DNA of 34,731 nucleotides from Candidatus Bathyarchaeota archaeon (GCA_005888745.1 VBBS01000037.1:1-34731); one strand, 5' to 3'; positions 15,840 through 24,608 are shown, counted from the first letter of the stretch. The notes: a model not told the origin generated them from the letters alone. Numbers and translations are program-made.

Positions 15840-16847
15840 CTACCTCCTTCTCCGGCCGAACATTCCGGATGCCCTTGACTTGTCGATCTCTTCGGGCCTG
15901 ATTCTTCTTCCCGTGTGTTTGAGAAACACGTCGTCAAGGGTCGGACTGGAAACTCCGATAGAAGCGAGCTTGATTCCGGCACCATCAAAAGCCCGGACAA
16001 TATCAGGGACCAAGAATCCCCCGTTCTTCACGTAGATAACAATCCCTTCGTCAGAATCGACGACCTCCGTGATTCCCCCTAGATTGCTTAGGACTTGCTT
16101 TGCTTTGTCCTTTAGAGCCCCGGCTCCCGGGTTGCCATTCTCAAATCCCAGCGTGATACGGTCCGCTCCGATCTCCGACTTTAGGTCCGAAGGTGAGCCT
16201 TGTGCAACAATTTCGCCGTGATCTAGAATGGCTAGTCGACGGCACAGCCGGTCGACCTCTTCCAAATACTGTGTCGTGATGAAGATCGTAATTCCTTCCT
16301 GGTTCAACTCCTTGAGATACGACCATACTGTTGCTCGTGACTGAGGGTCCAAGCCAGTGGTTGGCTCGTCTAGGAAGAGTATTTTCGGCCGGTGAACAAG
16401 CGTAGAGGCGAGATCGAGTCTCTTTTTCATTCCTCCTGAGTAGTAGGCTGACCGTTTGTCGGCCGCATTCTCCAGGTCGACGATCTTGAGAAGCGTGTTT
16501 ACACGCTCCTTCAACTCTTCTCCGTGCATCTGATGTAAGTGTCCCTGCAGGGTCAGGTTCTCCCGCCCGGTCAGATCTTCATCAATAACCGTGTCCTGCA
16601 TCTGGACGCCGATTAGCTTGCGGACCTTTTGAGGATCGTGCTCGATATCATGTCCGGCTACGTTAGCCAACCCGGACGTCTTCCGCAGAAGCGTGGTAAG
16701 GATCTTGATAGTGGTGCTCTTTCCGGCACCGTTCGGTCCGAGAAATCCGAAGAACTCGCCTTCGTCGACTTTGAAAGATATTCCTTTAACAGCCTGGGTA
16801 CCATCCCCGTAGGTTTTTACCAGGTTCTCGACTTGGACTGCAGGCAA
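15840..16847 (-). CDS. ABC transporter ATP-binding protein (DrrA-like)
   Basis: 335 residues. Walker A GPNGAGKST (37-45), signature YSGGMKKR (136-143), Walker B ILFLDEP (156-162), D-loop TGLD. The switch residue is glutamine in ITTQYLEEVDRL, a normal trait of the DrrA drug-export subfamily, where other ABC ATPases have histidine. The C-terminal about 110 residues form the extra regulatory domain of DrrA-type proteins, ending in SPTLDDVFLKHTGRR, also a subfamily mark. TTG start at 16847 follows GAGG. Forms an exporter with the permease 9 bases downstream and shares a control region with the divergent PadR gene. Confidence 0.93.
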   Translation of the reverse strand: MPAVQVENLVKTYGDGTQAVKGISFKVDEGEFFGFLGPNGAGKSTTIKILTTLLRKTSGLANVAGHDIEHDPQKVRKLIGVQMQDTVIDEDLTGRENLTLQGHLHQMHGEELKERVNTLLKIVDLENAADKRSAYYSGGMKKRLDLASTLVHRPKILFLDEPTTGLDPQSRATVWSYLKELNQEGITIFITTQYLEEVDRLCRRLAILDHGEIVAQGSPSDLKSEIGADRITLGFENGNPGAGALKDKAKQVLSNLGGITEVVDSDEGIVIYVKNGGFLVPDIVRAFDGAGIKLASIGVSSPTLDDVFLKHTGRRIRPEEIDKSRASGMFGRRRR

Positions 16848-16868
16848 CTTTCCATTCCTCTATCGTAT

Positions 16869-16936
16869 TAGATATATCGCATCCGATACGGATTTATATA
16901 AAGAATTCTTCGCGAAGCGGGTTTATTAGCGAAGCG
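16869..16936. promoter_or_regulatory. Shared control region of the exporter and PadR genes
   Basis: Between two divergent starts lie a near-palindromic TATA, TTTATATAAA (16893-16902), usable in both directions; a perfect inverted repeat ATCCG-ATA-CGGAT (16881-16893) touching it; a second AT-rich element GATATATC (16871-16878); and, on the PadR side, the palindrome CTTCGCGAAG with two direct GCGAAGCG copies (16912-16919 and 16929-16936). Predicted transcription starts lie about 25 bases to each side. A PadR dimer on the inverted repeat would block both promoters. Confidence 0.55.
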
Positions 16937-16943
16937 CTGCCTA

Positions 16944-17531
16944 ATGCAAAGAAGACGTATGACTGGCTCTGGGGAAAAGACGATCAAGCGCACAGCAATT
17001 CACAGCGCTCTTGCACACCCGCAAGGAATTCCCAGAGGTTTTCTACGTCTCTACGTCTTGCACAGAATTGCGGCGAGGCCGGCACACGGATACGATCTCT
17101 TGCAAGAGATCGAGAGTAAGACTGAGGGTGTCTGGAGGCCCGGAGCCGGGTCGATCTATCCAATTCTAAAGGAACTCGTGAGGAACGGATACATCAGAGC
17201 AGAATCCCATAAGAAGACAGGAAAGCCCCAACGCATCTACCACATCACTCCCGAAGGACGCGCGTTGTTGCAGCAATCGGGTGAGATGCTGTTGAAAACT
17301 GGACAAAACTGGGGCGCCATGAGGTCCATAATCATAGAACTGGTCGATCCAAAAAACATTCCAACAATGTTCACTCACATGACGACTGGACAGCTAGCGT
17401 TTCTCCGCGGAATTCTCGAATCGAAGAGGGACAGGATCCCGCGCACAGAAATCCAGTTCATGCTGAAAGAATACGCCCTTAATCTTGAGAGACAGCTCGA
17501 TTGGACAAAGCGAATGCTAAAGGAACCATGA
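16944..17531 (+). CDS. PadR-family transcriptional regulator
   Basis: 195 residues. The N-terminal winged helix has the PadR signature: PRGFLRLYVLHRIAARPAHGYDLLQEIE, then GVWRPGAGSIYPILKELVRNGYI and the wing KKTGKPQRIYHITPEGRALL. The C-terminal part is helical and dimerising (MFTHMTTGQLAFLRGILESK and later). PadR proteins typically repress a neighbouring drug exporter and release it when the drug binds; the divergent DrrAB-like genes fit that. Overlaps the next gene by ATGA, so it is co-translated with the acetyltransferase. A later ATG (6th codon) is an alternative start. Confidence 0.92.
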   Translation: MQRRRMTGSGEKTIKRTAIHSALAHPQGIPRGFLRLYVLHRIAARPAHGYDLLQEIESKTEGVWRPGAGSIYPILKELVRNGYIRAESHKKTGKPQRIYHITPEGRALLQQSGEMLLKTGQNWGAMRSIIIELVDPKNIPTMFTHMTTGQLAFLRGILESKRDRIPRTEIQFMLKEYALNLERQLDWTKRMLKEP

Positions 17532-17944
17532 AGATTCGTGAATTCAAGATCCAAGACTACGCCATAGTACGCGCCCTCTGGCAAGCCACGGGCCTGATTT
17601 TACGTCCCGGAGACGAACTTGAAGACGTCAAGTTGAAACTTCAACGAGACCCAGATTTGTTCTTAGTTGCTGAACAAGTCGATGAGATCGTGGGTAGTGT
17701 AATGGGCGGCTGGGACGGTAGACGTGGTTGGATCTACCACCTCGCCGTGAAGCCTGAACATCAACGGAAGGGGATCGGAGTGGGACTCGTTCGTGAAGTC
17801 GAAAAGCGTCTCGCTGCCAAAGGAGCGAAGAAGGTGAACGCGCAAGTCCACAAGTGGAACGAGCAATCCTCTGAGTTCTTCAGGGCCCTCGGATACGAAA
17901 CACAGCCTGACCTAATAATGATCGGGAAACAGCTGAGAAAATAG
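17528..17944 (+). CDS. GNAT-family N-acetyltransferase
   Basis: 138 residues from the ATG at 17528, which overlaps the PadR stop (ATGA). A slightly longer frame from 17501 is less likely. The GNAT core is complete: an N-terminal strand-helix (MKIREFKIQDYAIVRALWQ), LFLVAEQVDEIVGSVMGG, the acetyl-CoA pyrophosphate loop HLAVKPEHQRKGIGVGLV (Q/RxxGxG/A type), and VNAQVHKWNEQSSEFFRALGYE. Resembles the YpeA group. The substrate may be a small compound, possibly the one exported by the neighbouring ABC system; this link is inference from the shared operon with the regulator. Confidence 0.88.
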   Translation: MKIREFKIQDYAIVRALWQATGLILRPGDELEDVKLKLQRDPDLFLVAEQVDEIVGSVMGGWDGRRGWIYHLAVKPEHQRKGIGVGLVREVEKRLAAKGAKKVNAQVHKWNEQSSEFFRALGYETQPDLIMIGKQLRK

Positions 17945-17979
17945 GGAAGGGGGCGCTTCAAGCTGCAGCCCCTCGGCGG

Positions 17980-18205
17980 TCACTTCTGGAACAGCATTTG
18001 GTTTGATATTCCAGGCTCGCTCCAGAAGCTCCCTATCTCTACAAGGTCCCAGAAGAGCGCGAACTGGTCTGCAAATGGCTGCTGTGCATCAGTTTCTAGG
18101 CCGATAGGTCCAATGTAATGGCAATCTTTGCAGTGGTAGAGAGATCATGAAACCTCGAAGCCATAGGGAGGCCTCTTCGGAACCGCACATTATACATCTT
18201 CGCAA
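17980..18205 (-). pseudogene. Small zinc-ribbon protein gene with one frameshift
   Basis: Read from the TTG at 18203-18205 on the minus strand: RRCIMCGSEEASLWLRGF, then after skipping one base near the CTCTCT run at about 18145, YHCKDCHYIGPIGLE and a tail ending GISNQMLFQK before TGA at 17980-17982. The two halves together give CxxC-x20-CxxC in the typical order of archaeal one-domain zinc ribbons, and each half alone is meaningless, which is strong evidence for a single gene with one extra base. Total would be about 75 residues. Could be a decayed gene or a sequencing error. Such proteins are often nucleic-acid or transcription related; the role is unknown. Confidence 0.55.
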
Positions 18206-18331
18206 TTTTACGCGCTCACCTCTACAGAAGCGCATATGGAGCGCAGGAACTATTCTGTTCTCCTAGTAATCCGCTTAAGAGCGGAAGCGTTCCCGAAAAA
18301 CCCGGTTCTGGAAATAGGTGGGATAGGACGC

Positions 18332-18356
18332 GGAATATTCCAGAGAGAATATATTC
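18332..18356 (+). promoter_or_regulatory. Paired AT-rich palindromes upstream of the 18.4-kb membrane gene
   Basis: GGAATATTCC (18332-18341) and GAATATATTC (18347-18356) are both perfect 10-base palindromes separated by five bases, about 80-100 bases before the TTG at 18434. They could be a TATA region with an overlapping operator. The rest of 18206-18433 shows no gene. Confidence 0.3.
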
Positions 18357-18433
18357 CAACGGGAATGATGGCGACTTTTCGCGTGGGCAAGAGTCAATAG
18401 TCTCGACTTTCACGTTTTTCTTCTGCGAAGCTT

Positions 18434-20191
18434 TTGCAGAGTCTCATTCCTCGGAGCATTCTTCGTGGAGCCCTGCTCGCAATCTTCCCGTGGGCGCCGG
18501 CGTATCTCTTTGAGAGAGCTGATTTCTGGTTTGGACAGACCAACAATGGTTACTGGTACTACCGGTTGTCCACAACAAGGCTAGAAGCAGATGTAGTCTC
18601 GTTCGCGCTTGGAGGAATACTCGTTGCATATCTTCTACGCCCCCGCTGGGCCATCATCCAGGTCTTCCTCAGTGCTTCGCTAATCTACGTTCTATTCTAT
18701 CTCGCGTGTCCCACGTATTTGGCTGGGACGATTTGGAGATCGGAGTGCTATTCCTTTGGGCCGGACGGTCTAGCAGGTATCCGTCTTTGCACAATGATGT
18801 TTTCGTTCGGAGCGATGCCTGCTTTCGTCCGAGCATCCTACAAGGGGGACCAGCTGAACAGGCACTTGCGCTCATGGATTGCGATATTTGGCGCATTCGT
18901 CACATCTGTGGTCACGACATGGTTTCCAATCACGGCATGGTTCTCAGGAGTCACCTATCTCGCGCCACTCGTCCCGTTCCAAGCGGCACTCCTTTTCGGA
19001 GTCTCAGAGATAGCAGTTGGGATTCAAGCTGCCAAAATAAGCAGATCCATCTCCATCGCTGCCGCTTCTGGCGTCGCCTCCGCGCTCCTCATCTCTGCGT
19101 TCCTCTGGCCGCTCCTCTGTTCATCCTGTGAAAGGAGTCTACTGTTTCTGATTGTTCCCTCGTGGGGGTTCTTCGCTATGATCGGGGGTGTACTGGAACT
19201 CGGTCTCCCTAGGAAACTGAGCGTTGGTCCATTGAGGCATTTCAATCCGAGACTAGAAGACATCCGCCGTGTTGGAATCTCTGTGGTCCTTCTCTTCTCG
19301 TTGTGGACCCTCGTATCATTTGATTTCTGGGACCCAAGCGTCCTCTACGCCCCAAGCATCTCTCCTGGCCCCGGACAGCTAACACTCGGAACTCCTACCT
19401 ATCCGTACGTTGCTGGCTACTACAACTCCACCCAGTACAGGATTTGCTGTGTTCAGATCGGAGTAAGCTTCACCAAGGTGGACTTGAAAGGGTTAGCTCC
19501 GAACAACTTTCTAATGGCCGGCATGGGAGTCCAATCCCCCAACTGTTGCATTGACGGTTGGGATTTCGGATGGAGGGCCGACATCTTCGCGTTACCCAAC
19601 GGCACCCGTGTAGTTTCCGGCTCCACTTGGGAGACCTGCGATGGAAACGCGAACTGTGGAGGAATAATGTGGGAACATCTCAGATATCACGCTGAGCGCC
19701 TAATCAATCCCGCGAACATATCAACGCCGGTGTATCTTAGGATGATGTGGCGATATGATAAGCCGACCTTTCATGCGGATTGGTACTACAACTACACCGG
19801 ACAGCCATGGACACAGTTTGGCAGCTTCGTGCCGGACTTTCGAGAAGGCCCGTATTTCGATATCGGAATAGTCGGGGTTGGGAATTATCCCTCAGCTTAT
19901 GCCTTCTTCTACCAGTTCGGAGTGGCAAGCAAGGTCCCGGTCCCGGGCTGGTCAGTCCAATTGCTCTACCCATCGTTCGTAGATCCTGATGGCTCGTGGA
20001 GGTTGATGGAGAAGGCCAACATCATCCAGGGATGGCATTCGTATTGGAAGGCGAACTACCGCTGGGGAGGAGAACCGTACAATGGGGTCTCTGCCCGGGC
20101 AAACGCGAATGACAAGACCCTTCCCGCAGGTATTCTACAACTGACATACTCGGGAATAGAAACTCTACCGGACAAGACCGTTCTCTGGTAG
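18434..20191 (+). CDS. Polytopic membrane protein with large C-terminal extracellular domain
   Basis: 585 residues from a TTG. The first about 290 residues hold around eight hydrophobic helices (for example FALGGILVAYLL, QVFLSASLIYVLFYLA, AASGVASALLISAFLWPLL, VLLFSLWTLVSFDFW). From about 310 the protein is hydrophilic and strand-rich with many Tyr/Trp/Gly and conserved-looking cysteine pairs (RICCVQIG, NCCIDGWDFGW, ETCDGNANCGG), suggesting a disulfide-bonded outside domain. No known family recognised. It has a gene-free upstream region with palindromes and is followed by a hairpin at 20216-20241, so it seems monocistronic. Confidence 0.7.
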   Translation: MQSLIPRSILRGALLAIFPWAPAYLFERADFWFGQTNNGYWYYRLSTTRLEADVVSFALGGILVAYLLRPRWAIIQVFLSASLIYVLFYLACPTYLAGTIWRSECYSFGPDGLAGIRLCTMMFSFGAMPAFVRASYKGDQLNRHLRSWIAIFGAFVTSVVTTWFPITAWFSGVTYLAPLVPFQAALLFGVSEIAVGIQAAKISRSISIAAASGVASALLISAFLWPLLCSSCERSLLFLIVPSWGFFAMIGGVLELGLPRKLSVGPLRHFNPRLEDIRRVGISVVLLFSLWTLVSFDFWDPSVLYAPSISPGPGQLTLGTPTYPYVAGYYNSTQYRICCVQIGVSFTKVDLKGLAPNNFLMAGMGVQSPNCCIDGWDFGWRADIFALPNGTRVVSGSTWETCDGNANCGGIMWEHLRYHAERLINPANISTPVYLRMMWRYDKPTFHADWYYNYTGQPWTQFGSFVPDFREGPYFDIGIVGVGNYPSAYAFFYQFGVASKVPVPGWSVQLLYPSFVDPDGSWRLMEKANIIQGWHSYWKANYRWGGEPYNGVSARANANDKTLPAGILQLTYSGIETLPDKTVLW

Positions 20192-20215
20192 TGTTGAGGT
20201 CCATAGGCTTCGATA

Positions 20216-20241
20216 CTCCCCGTCGAGGGCATCGACGGGAG
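20216..20241 (+). terminator. Strong hairpin after the 18.4-kb gene
   Basis: CTCCCCGTCGA and TCGACGGGAG around a five-base GGGCA loop form a stem of about ten pairs with one bulge, 25 bases after the stop codon. It is followed only by GGTTTATC rather than a long T run, so it may be a processing or regulatory hairpin before nreA rather than a terminator. Confidence 0.35.
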
Positions 20242-20308
20242 CAGGTTTATCGGATAAAGTAGCTGGCATTCGGCCCTATCTCTGGAATTATAGAGCAATG
20301 GTCAAGCT

Positions 20309-21649
20309 TTGACGGACTTGTTCAGCTCGTTTGGTCGGGGTGTCTCGGGACGTGACGGCCTCGTATTATCCCCCGAGAAGCCCTGTCCAATGTGCCTGAG
20401 AGTTCGGAGGCTATCAGGAGAGAAGAAATGTGCAATACATGTTAAGGCAGACTCTTTGGCAGCGCACCATCCCGAATTCGACTTGAAGTGCATCGCAGGG
20501 TCGAGTCCCCCAGGAGTCTTCGTAGGTAGATTCGGGTATCCAAACGTCTCCGTTGGACCGATGGTGCCATCGATCTCCGGCGACACTGAGATTCTTGACA
20601 CTCCTGAATGGTGGATGGGCAAGGGTTTCGATGAGATTGTTGATTTCAGGTACAGTTTGCTTCGTGGGTATAGCAAGGCAAACGTCTCAGACGGTCAGAA
20701 AGGAGGCAGATTGATTGAGACCTTGCAGGACTTGGCCATGATGACGAAACCAGTCGATACAGAACTCATCCTTGCCCGGCCGCCTCGAAAGATGTTGGAC
20801 CTGCGGGAGGATTCTCAGCCCTTCGGTCCCATTGCTCCCCTCAGCTCATTCGAGGCCGGCAACTCCTCCGTTGACAGTAGAATCGAGAAAGCGTTCTATG
20901 ACGGGGATCTACCGGCCGACGATGCTGTACTCCAGCTCTACAGAAACGGTGTCATGGTGAGCCGAATTCAGCGAGCGTTTAGCCTCGGCATGTTTGGCGA
21001 GAACAAGAGACGCAAGCTTGTCCCGACGCGGTGGAGCATAACGGCAGTCGACAGCAACCTCAGCCTCAAGCTAATTTCTCGCATAAGACACCATCCTCTC
21101 ATCGACGAATACCGACTCTACAAGTACACGTATCTCGACAATATCTACGTAGGACTTCTGACCCCTGAGCACTGGAAGTTCGAGTGGATCGAGGCCTGGT
21201 TCGAACCTGAGCTACTCGCCACTAGTTTTCCCGACGTAAATATGGCTGAGGACGTAGAGCAGAGCAGCTATGTTTCTCCGAAAGGATATCGGCCAGTGAT
21301 GCTGGGTGATTCAGAAGGATACCGGGGACGAAAGACCTACGCCAAGCCTGGCGGGTGCTACTACTCAGCAAGACTTGCGGTTTCTGAATATCTCGATTCA
21401 GTCGGGAAGCAAGCCGGTGCAATAATGTTGCGGGAAATCCATCCAGGTTACATAATGCCCGTTGGGGTTTGGAATGTTAGAGAAAGCCTCCGAGCGCTAT
21501 TCAAAACACCGTTCGAAGGATTCGACTCTATGGACGTTGCGCTGAATCATGTGAGCGATATTTTCGAGATACCGAAGCGTGGTTGGATAGAAACCTCAGT
21601 GCTCCTACAGAACGCGTATTTCCAGCGGAAAATCAGCCAGTTCAACTAG
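20309..21649 (+). CDS. nreA: Archaeal DNA repair protein NreA
   Basis: 446 residues with the Nre N- and C-terminal domains. An N-terminal zinc-finger-like C26xxC29-x11-C41xxH44 is followed by SLAAHHPEFDLKCIAGSSPPGVFVGRFGYPNVSVGP, typical of the family, then SLLRGYSKANVS, RNGVMVSRIQRAFSLGMFGENKRRKLVPTRWSITAVD, the conserved YLDNIYVGLL, GGCYYSARLAVSEYL, MLREIHPGYIMPVGVW and VREALRALF-like VRESLRALF. The end QRKISQFN resembles a PCNA-interacting PIP box, as known for haloarchaeal NreA, involved in repair of interstrand crosslinks and bulky damage. The TTG start gives a full-length N-terminus. Confidence 0.9.
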   Translation: MTDLFSSFGRGVSGRDGLVLSPEKPCPMCLRVRRLSGEKKCAIHVKADSLAAHHPEFDLKCIAGSSPPGVFVGRFGYPNVSVGPMVPSISGDTEILDTPEWWMGKGFDEIVDFRYSLLRGYSKANVSDGQKGGRLIETLQDLAMMTKPVDTELILARPPRKMLDLREDSQPFGPIAPLSSFEAGNSSVDSRIEKAFYDGDLPADDAVLQLYRNGVMVSRIQRAFSLGMFGENKRRKLVPTRWSITAVDSNLSLKLISRIRHHPLIDEYRLYKYTYLDNIYVGLLTPEHWKFEWIEAWFEPELLATSFPDVNMAEDVEQSSYVSPKGYRPVMLGDSEGYRGRKTYAKPGGCYYSARLAVSEYLDSVGKQAGAIMLREIHPGYIMPVGVWNVRESLRALFKTPFEGFDSMDVALNHVSDIFEIPKRGWIETSVLLQNAYFQRKISQFN

Positions 21650-21657
21650 ATCTAACA

Positions 21658-21689
21658 GGGGTCCTGCGACTTTTCTTGGCAGGATCCCC
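21658..21689 (+). terminator. Hairpin after nreA
   Basis: GGGGTCCTGC and GCAGGATCCCC pair with a single bulged T around an 11-base loop containing TTTTC, 8 bases after the nreA stop. A candidate 3' end of the nreA transcript, leaving tldD to its own promoter. Confidence 0.4.
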
Positions 21690-21732
21690 TAGCCTTCTCC
21701 ACTGTCGACCCTGACGCGGTAAATGCTTAAGC

Positions 21733-23205
21733 ATGACCGTTTCCGATCACGATTCCGTGATTTCTACCAAGGACCTTGGGGAAGAACTGGCGAAGATATC
21801 TCTCGACCTTGCAAAGCGAGACAACGCAAGTTATGCCGAGCTGAGACTCGTTAACACTCGATCTGAAGCTATTAGCGTCGTCAACGAGAACCCGGCCAGC
21901 GAGGAAGCGAGTACAATTGGGGTCGGAATTCGTGTTCTCTACAAGGATCTGGGCTGGGGATTCGCCGACACCGATGAACTTGAGCATGACAGCATAAGAG
22001 AGACAACCAAGAAGGCACTCGCTCTCTCCAGGGGGGCGTCTAAGCTCGGGATAAAAGTTAATCGCGCCTCTGAGCCCGTTCATGTCGACAAGTGGGCAAC
22101 ACCGGTCAAGAAAGACCCGTTTCGGGTCCCCACCGAGACCAAGTACGAGCTTCTTCAAGATACAACCAAGAGGATGAAGGAAAACGACGTCGTGGCCAGA
22201 AGAGGCCAGATGACGTTCGATTTTATCGAGAAGTATTTCGCTAACTCAGAAGGGTCGAAGATATTCCAAACTCTCTCCTATGCGGGTGTATCTGCTATCG
22301 TTGCCGCAAAGGGGCCTACCGGAGTCCAGAGGCGATCAGTTCAACAGAACACCGGCGGTGGCTACGAGCTTGTTGACGAGATGGACCTTCCCAGACAAGC
22401 TGTGGAGATTACAAAAGACGTCCTGGCGCTCACCCACGCGCCGACCATCAATGAAGGAAAATCAGACATTATTCTTAGCGGAGACCAGGTTGCATTGCAG
22501 GTTCACGAGTCATGTGGCCACCCAATAGAGCTCGACAGGGTGCTGGGTTACGAGGCGAACTTCGCAGGCCGAAGCTTTCTCCAACCAGACCAGCTCGGAA
22601 AACTCCAGTATGGATCAGAACACGTGAACATAGTAATGGATGCAACCCTCGACCATGGGAACGGACTGGGAACCTTCGGTTACGATGATGAGGGAGTAAA
22701 AGCCCAGCGAAAATATGCAGTCAAGAATGGAATGTTTGTGGGATATCTTATGTCCCGAGAAACCGCCCCCAGAGTCGGCGAGAGCCGAAGCAATGGATGC
22801 ATGCGAGCCGAATACTACAAACTTCCAATAATCAGGATGACCAACGTTAGTCTCGAGCCGGGCGATTGGGACTATGACGAGATGATTGAAGATACTCGCG
22901 ATGGATACCTTATGGCCACAAACTATGGTTGGAGCATTGACCAGAAGAGATACAACTTCCAGTTCAACACCGAAAAAGGGTACAGGATAAAGAACGGAAC
23001 CATTGGAGAAATGGTCAGAGGACCCACTTACGCCGGCATAACGCCTGAGTTTTGGAACTCCTGCGATGCCATCGCCAACAGAAAGAGCTGGGTGCTATGG
23101 GGAACTCCGAATTGTGGAAAAGGCCAGCCTGGGCAGACAATGATCACGGGGCATGGAGCCTCACCCAGCAGATTTAGGAACATCCGGGTTTTTGGAGCAT
23201 CTTAG
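21733..23205 (+). CDS. tldD: TldD metalloprotease subunit
   Basis: 490 residues. The zinc-binding HExxxH motif is HESCGH at 258-263 (LQVHESCGHPIELDRVLG), and a downstream cysteine of GTPNCGKGQPGQ fits the third ligand. Other family marks are SVVNENPASEEASTIGVGIRVLY, GTFGYDDEGVKAQ and the terminal MITGHGASPSRFRNI. TldD with TldE forms a heterodimeric protease that degrades unfolded peptides and matures some peptide antibiotics in bacteria; the archaeal role is protein turnover. It lies 2 bases before tldE. ATG start just after the nreA hairpin. Confidence 0.95.
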   Translation: MTVSDHDSVISTKDLGEELAKISLDLAKRDNASYAELRLVNTRSEAISVVNENPASEEASTIGVGIRVLYKDLGWGFADTDELEHDSIRETTKKALALSRGASKLGIKVNRASEPVHVDKWATPVKKDPFRVPTETKYELLQDTTKRMKENDVVARRGQMTFDFIEKYFANSEGSKIFQTLSYAGVSAIVAAKGPTGVQRRSVQQNTGGGYELVDEMDLPRQAVEITKDVLALTHAPTINEGKSDIILSGDQVALQVHESCGHPIELDRVLGYEANFAGRSFLQPDQLGKLQYGSEHVNIVMDATLDHGNGLGTFGYDDEGVKAQRKYAVKNGMFVGYLMSRETAPRVGESRSNGCMRAEYYKLPIIRMTNVSLEPGDWDYDEMIEDTRDGYLMATNYGWSIDQKRYNFQFNTEKGYRIKNGTIGEMVRGPTYAGITPEFWNSCDAIANRKSWVLWGTPNCGKGQPGQTMITGHGASPSRFRNIRVFGAS

Positions 23206-23207
23206 CC

Positions 23208-24608
23208 ATGTCACAAAAGATGGAACAACAGCCTATTCCGCTTAGAGAAAGAGCCCACCAGATCTTCGCCTCTGCGAAAAGCGTGGCAGGAAAGGCTGAA
23301 GCAGAGATAATACTAGTGTCGCGAATTGACGAGTACCTGCGATTTGGGAATAACGAGCTCGCACAATCACAGTATAGCACCAGTAGAAACCTGTCCGTGA
23401 GGGTCGCGTCCGAAAAGAAACAGGGGCGAGTTACAACAGGTACGTTGGACAAGGCATCCGTTGAGAGGACCGTAGAGAAGGCTCTCAGCCAGGCCCGCGA
23501 CTCGCCGGAAGACCCAGATTTTCTGCCGATGCCTGGTCCACAGAAATACCGTTCAGTCAACCGATACAGCGAAAAAACTGTCGAGGCTCCGGCTGAGCTG
23601 AAAGCTGGCTACATAGGGTCCGCCATCGATCTGGCCAAAAAAAACCGTCTTCTTGCCTCAGGGGTTCTCGGTACCAGCGTCGAGCAAGTTATGATGCTCA
23701 ACACATCAGGACTGGAAGCATCCTATCGGGGATCGGGCGGATACTTCTCATTGACAATGGACGCTGACAACGGTAACCAGACCGGATACGCCCTGTCGAC
23801 ATTTGGAGATATTGGCGAGCTGGACCCTAACAAGGTCTCCCAGACAGCACTTGAAAGAGCCCAGATGAACAAGAACCAGGCAGATATTGCTCCTGGAAAG
23901 TTCGATGTTGTTGTCGATCCCTATGCATGGAGCGAGATGCTACTCTTCTTCGCTGTATCCGCATCCACCGGCTATAGTCCCGATCTTGGAATGCGACAGT
24001 ACAAGGAAGGAAGAAGCTACCTCTCTGGTAGACTCGGCGAGAAGATCCTCGGAGACAGCATCAGCATAGATGATGACGTGTATCATCCAAGCCAGGCCGG
24101 GCCGCCCTTCGACGGGGAAGGCTGCCAGAAGAGCAAAGTCTCGCTTGTAGAGAACGGGGTCTTTCGAAATGTGGTTTCTTCCAGAATATCTCAGCATCGC
24201 TATGGTGCAGCGCCGACTGGTCACGAGCTACCTTTGCCAAACCCTCTGGGCGAGCTGCCGACCAATCTGGTAATTCGAGGCAAAGGAGCTACCAAGACCT
24301 CGGAGGAGCTAGTTGGAGAACTTGACAAGGGGCTATTGATCACCCGATTCTGGTACGTACGCGAGACGGAGCCTCGGACCAAGACAGTGACTGGCATGAC
24401 GAGGGACGGAACGTTTCTGGTCGAGAATGGTGAGATCAAGAGACCGGTGAAGAACTTACGGTTCAACCAGAGCCTCCTTGAATTGTTCAATAAGGTCGAC
24501 GCGCTCTCAGAGCCTGTGCGAAACTTCTCCGAGTTCCAGCAGTTTAGAATCCTGCAGCCTGGCATTCTGGCCAGGGACTTCAATTTCACAAGCGTCTCTC
24601 CCTTTTAG
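23208..24608 (+). CDS. tldE: TldE/PmbA subunit
   Basis: 466 residues, same fold as TldD but without HExxxH; the corresponding region reads DPYAWSEMLLFFAVSAST, as expected for the non-catalytic partner. Family marks include TSGLEASYRGSGGYFSLTMDA, GRLGEKILGDSISIDDDVYHPSQAGPPFDGEGC, PNPLGELPTNLVIRGKGATK and the end VRNLRFNQS-like VKNLRFNQSLLELFNKVDALSE. The ATG lies 2 bases after the tldD stop, so expression is coupled. The TldD/E heterodimer houses the active site at the interface. Confidence 0.95.
   Translation: MSQKMEQQPIPLRERAHQIFASAKSVAGKAEAEIILVSRIDEYLRFGNNELAQSQYSTSRNLSVRVASEKKQGRVTTGTLDKASVERTVEKALSQARDSPEDPDFLPMPGPQKYRSVNRYSEKTVEAPAELKAGYIGSAIDLAKKNRLLASGVLGTSVEQVMMLNTSGLEASYRGSGGYFSLTMDADNGNQTGYALSTFGDIGELDPNKVSQTALERAQMNKNQADIAPGKFDVVVDPYAWSEMLLFFAVSASTGYSPDLGMRQYKEGRSYLSGRLGEKILGDSISIDDDVYHPSQAGPPFDGEGCQKSKVSLVENGVFRNVVSSRISQHRYGAAPTGHELPLPNPLGELPTNLVIRGKGATKTSEELVGELDKGLLITRFWYVRETEPRTKTVTGMTRDGTFLVENGEIKRPVKNLRFNQSLLELFNKVDALSEPVRNFSEFQQFRILQPGILARDFNFTSVSPF

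Noticed and set aside
20302-20676. Minus-strand frame opposite the nreA 5' end
   Set aside because: Antisense to a conserved zinc-finger-containing N-terminus.
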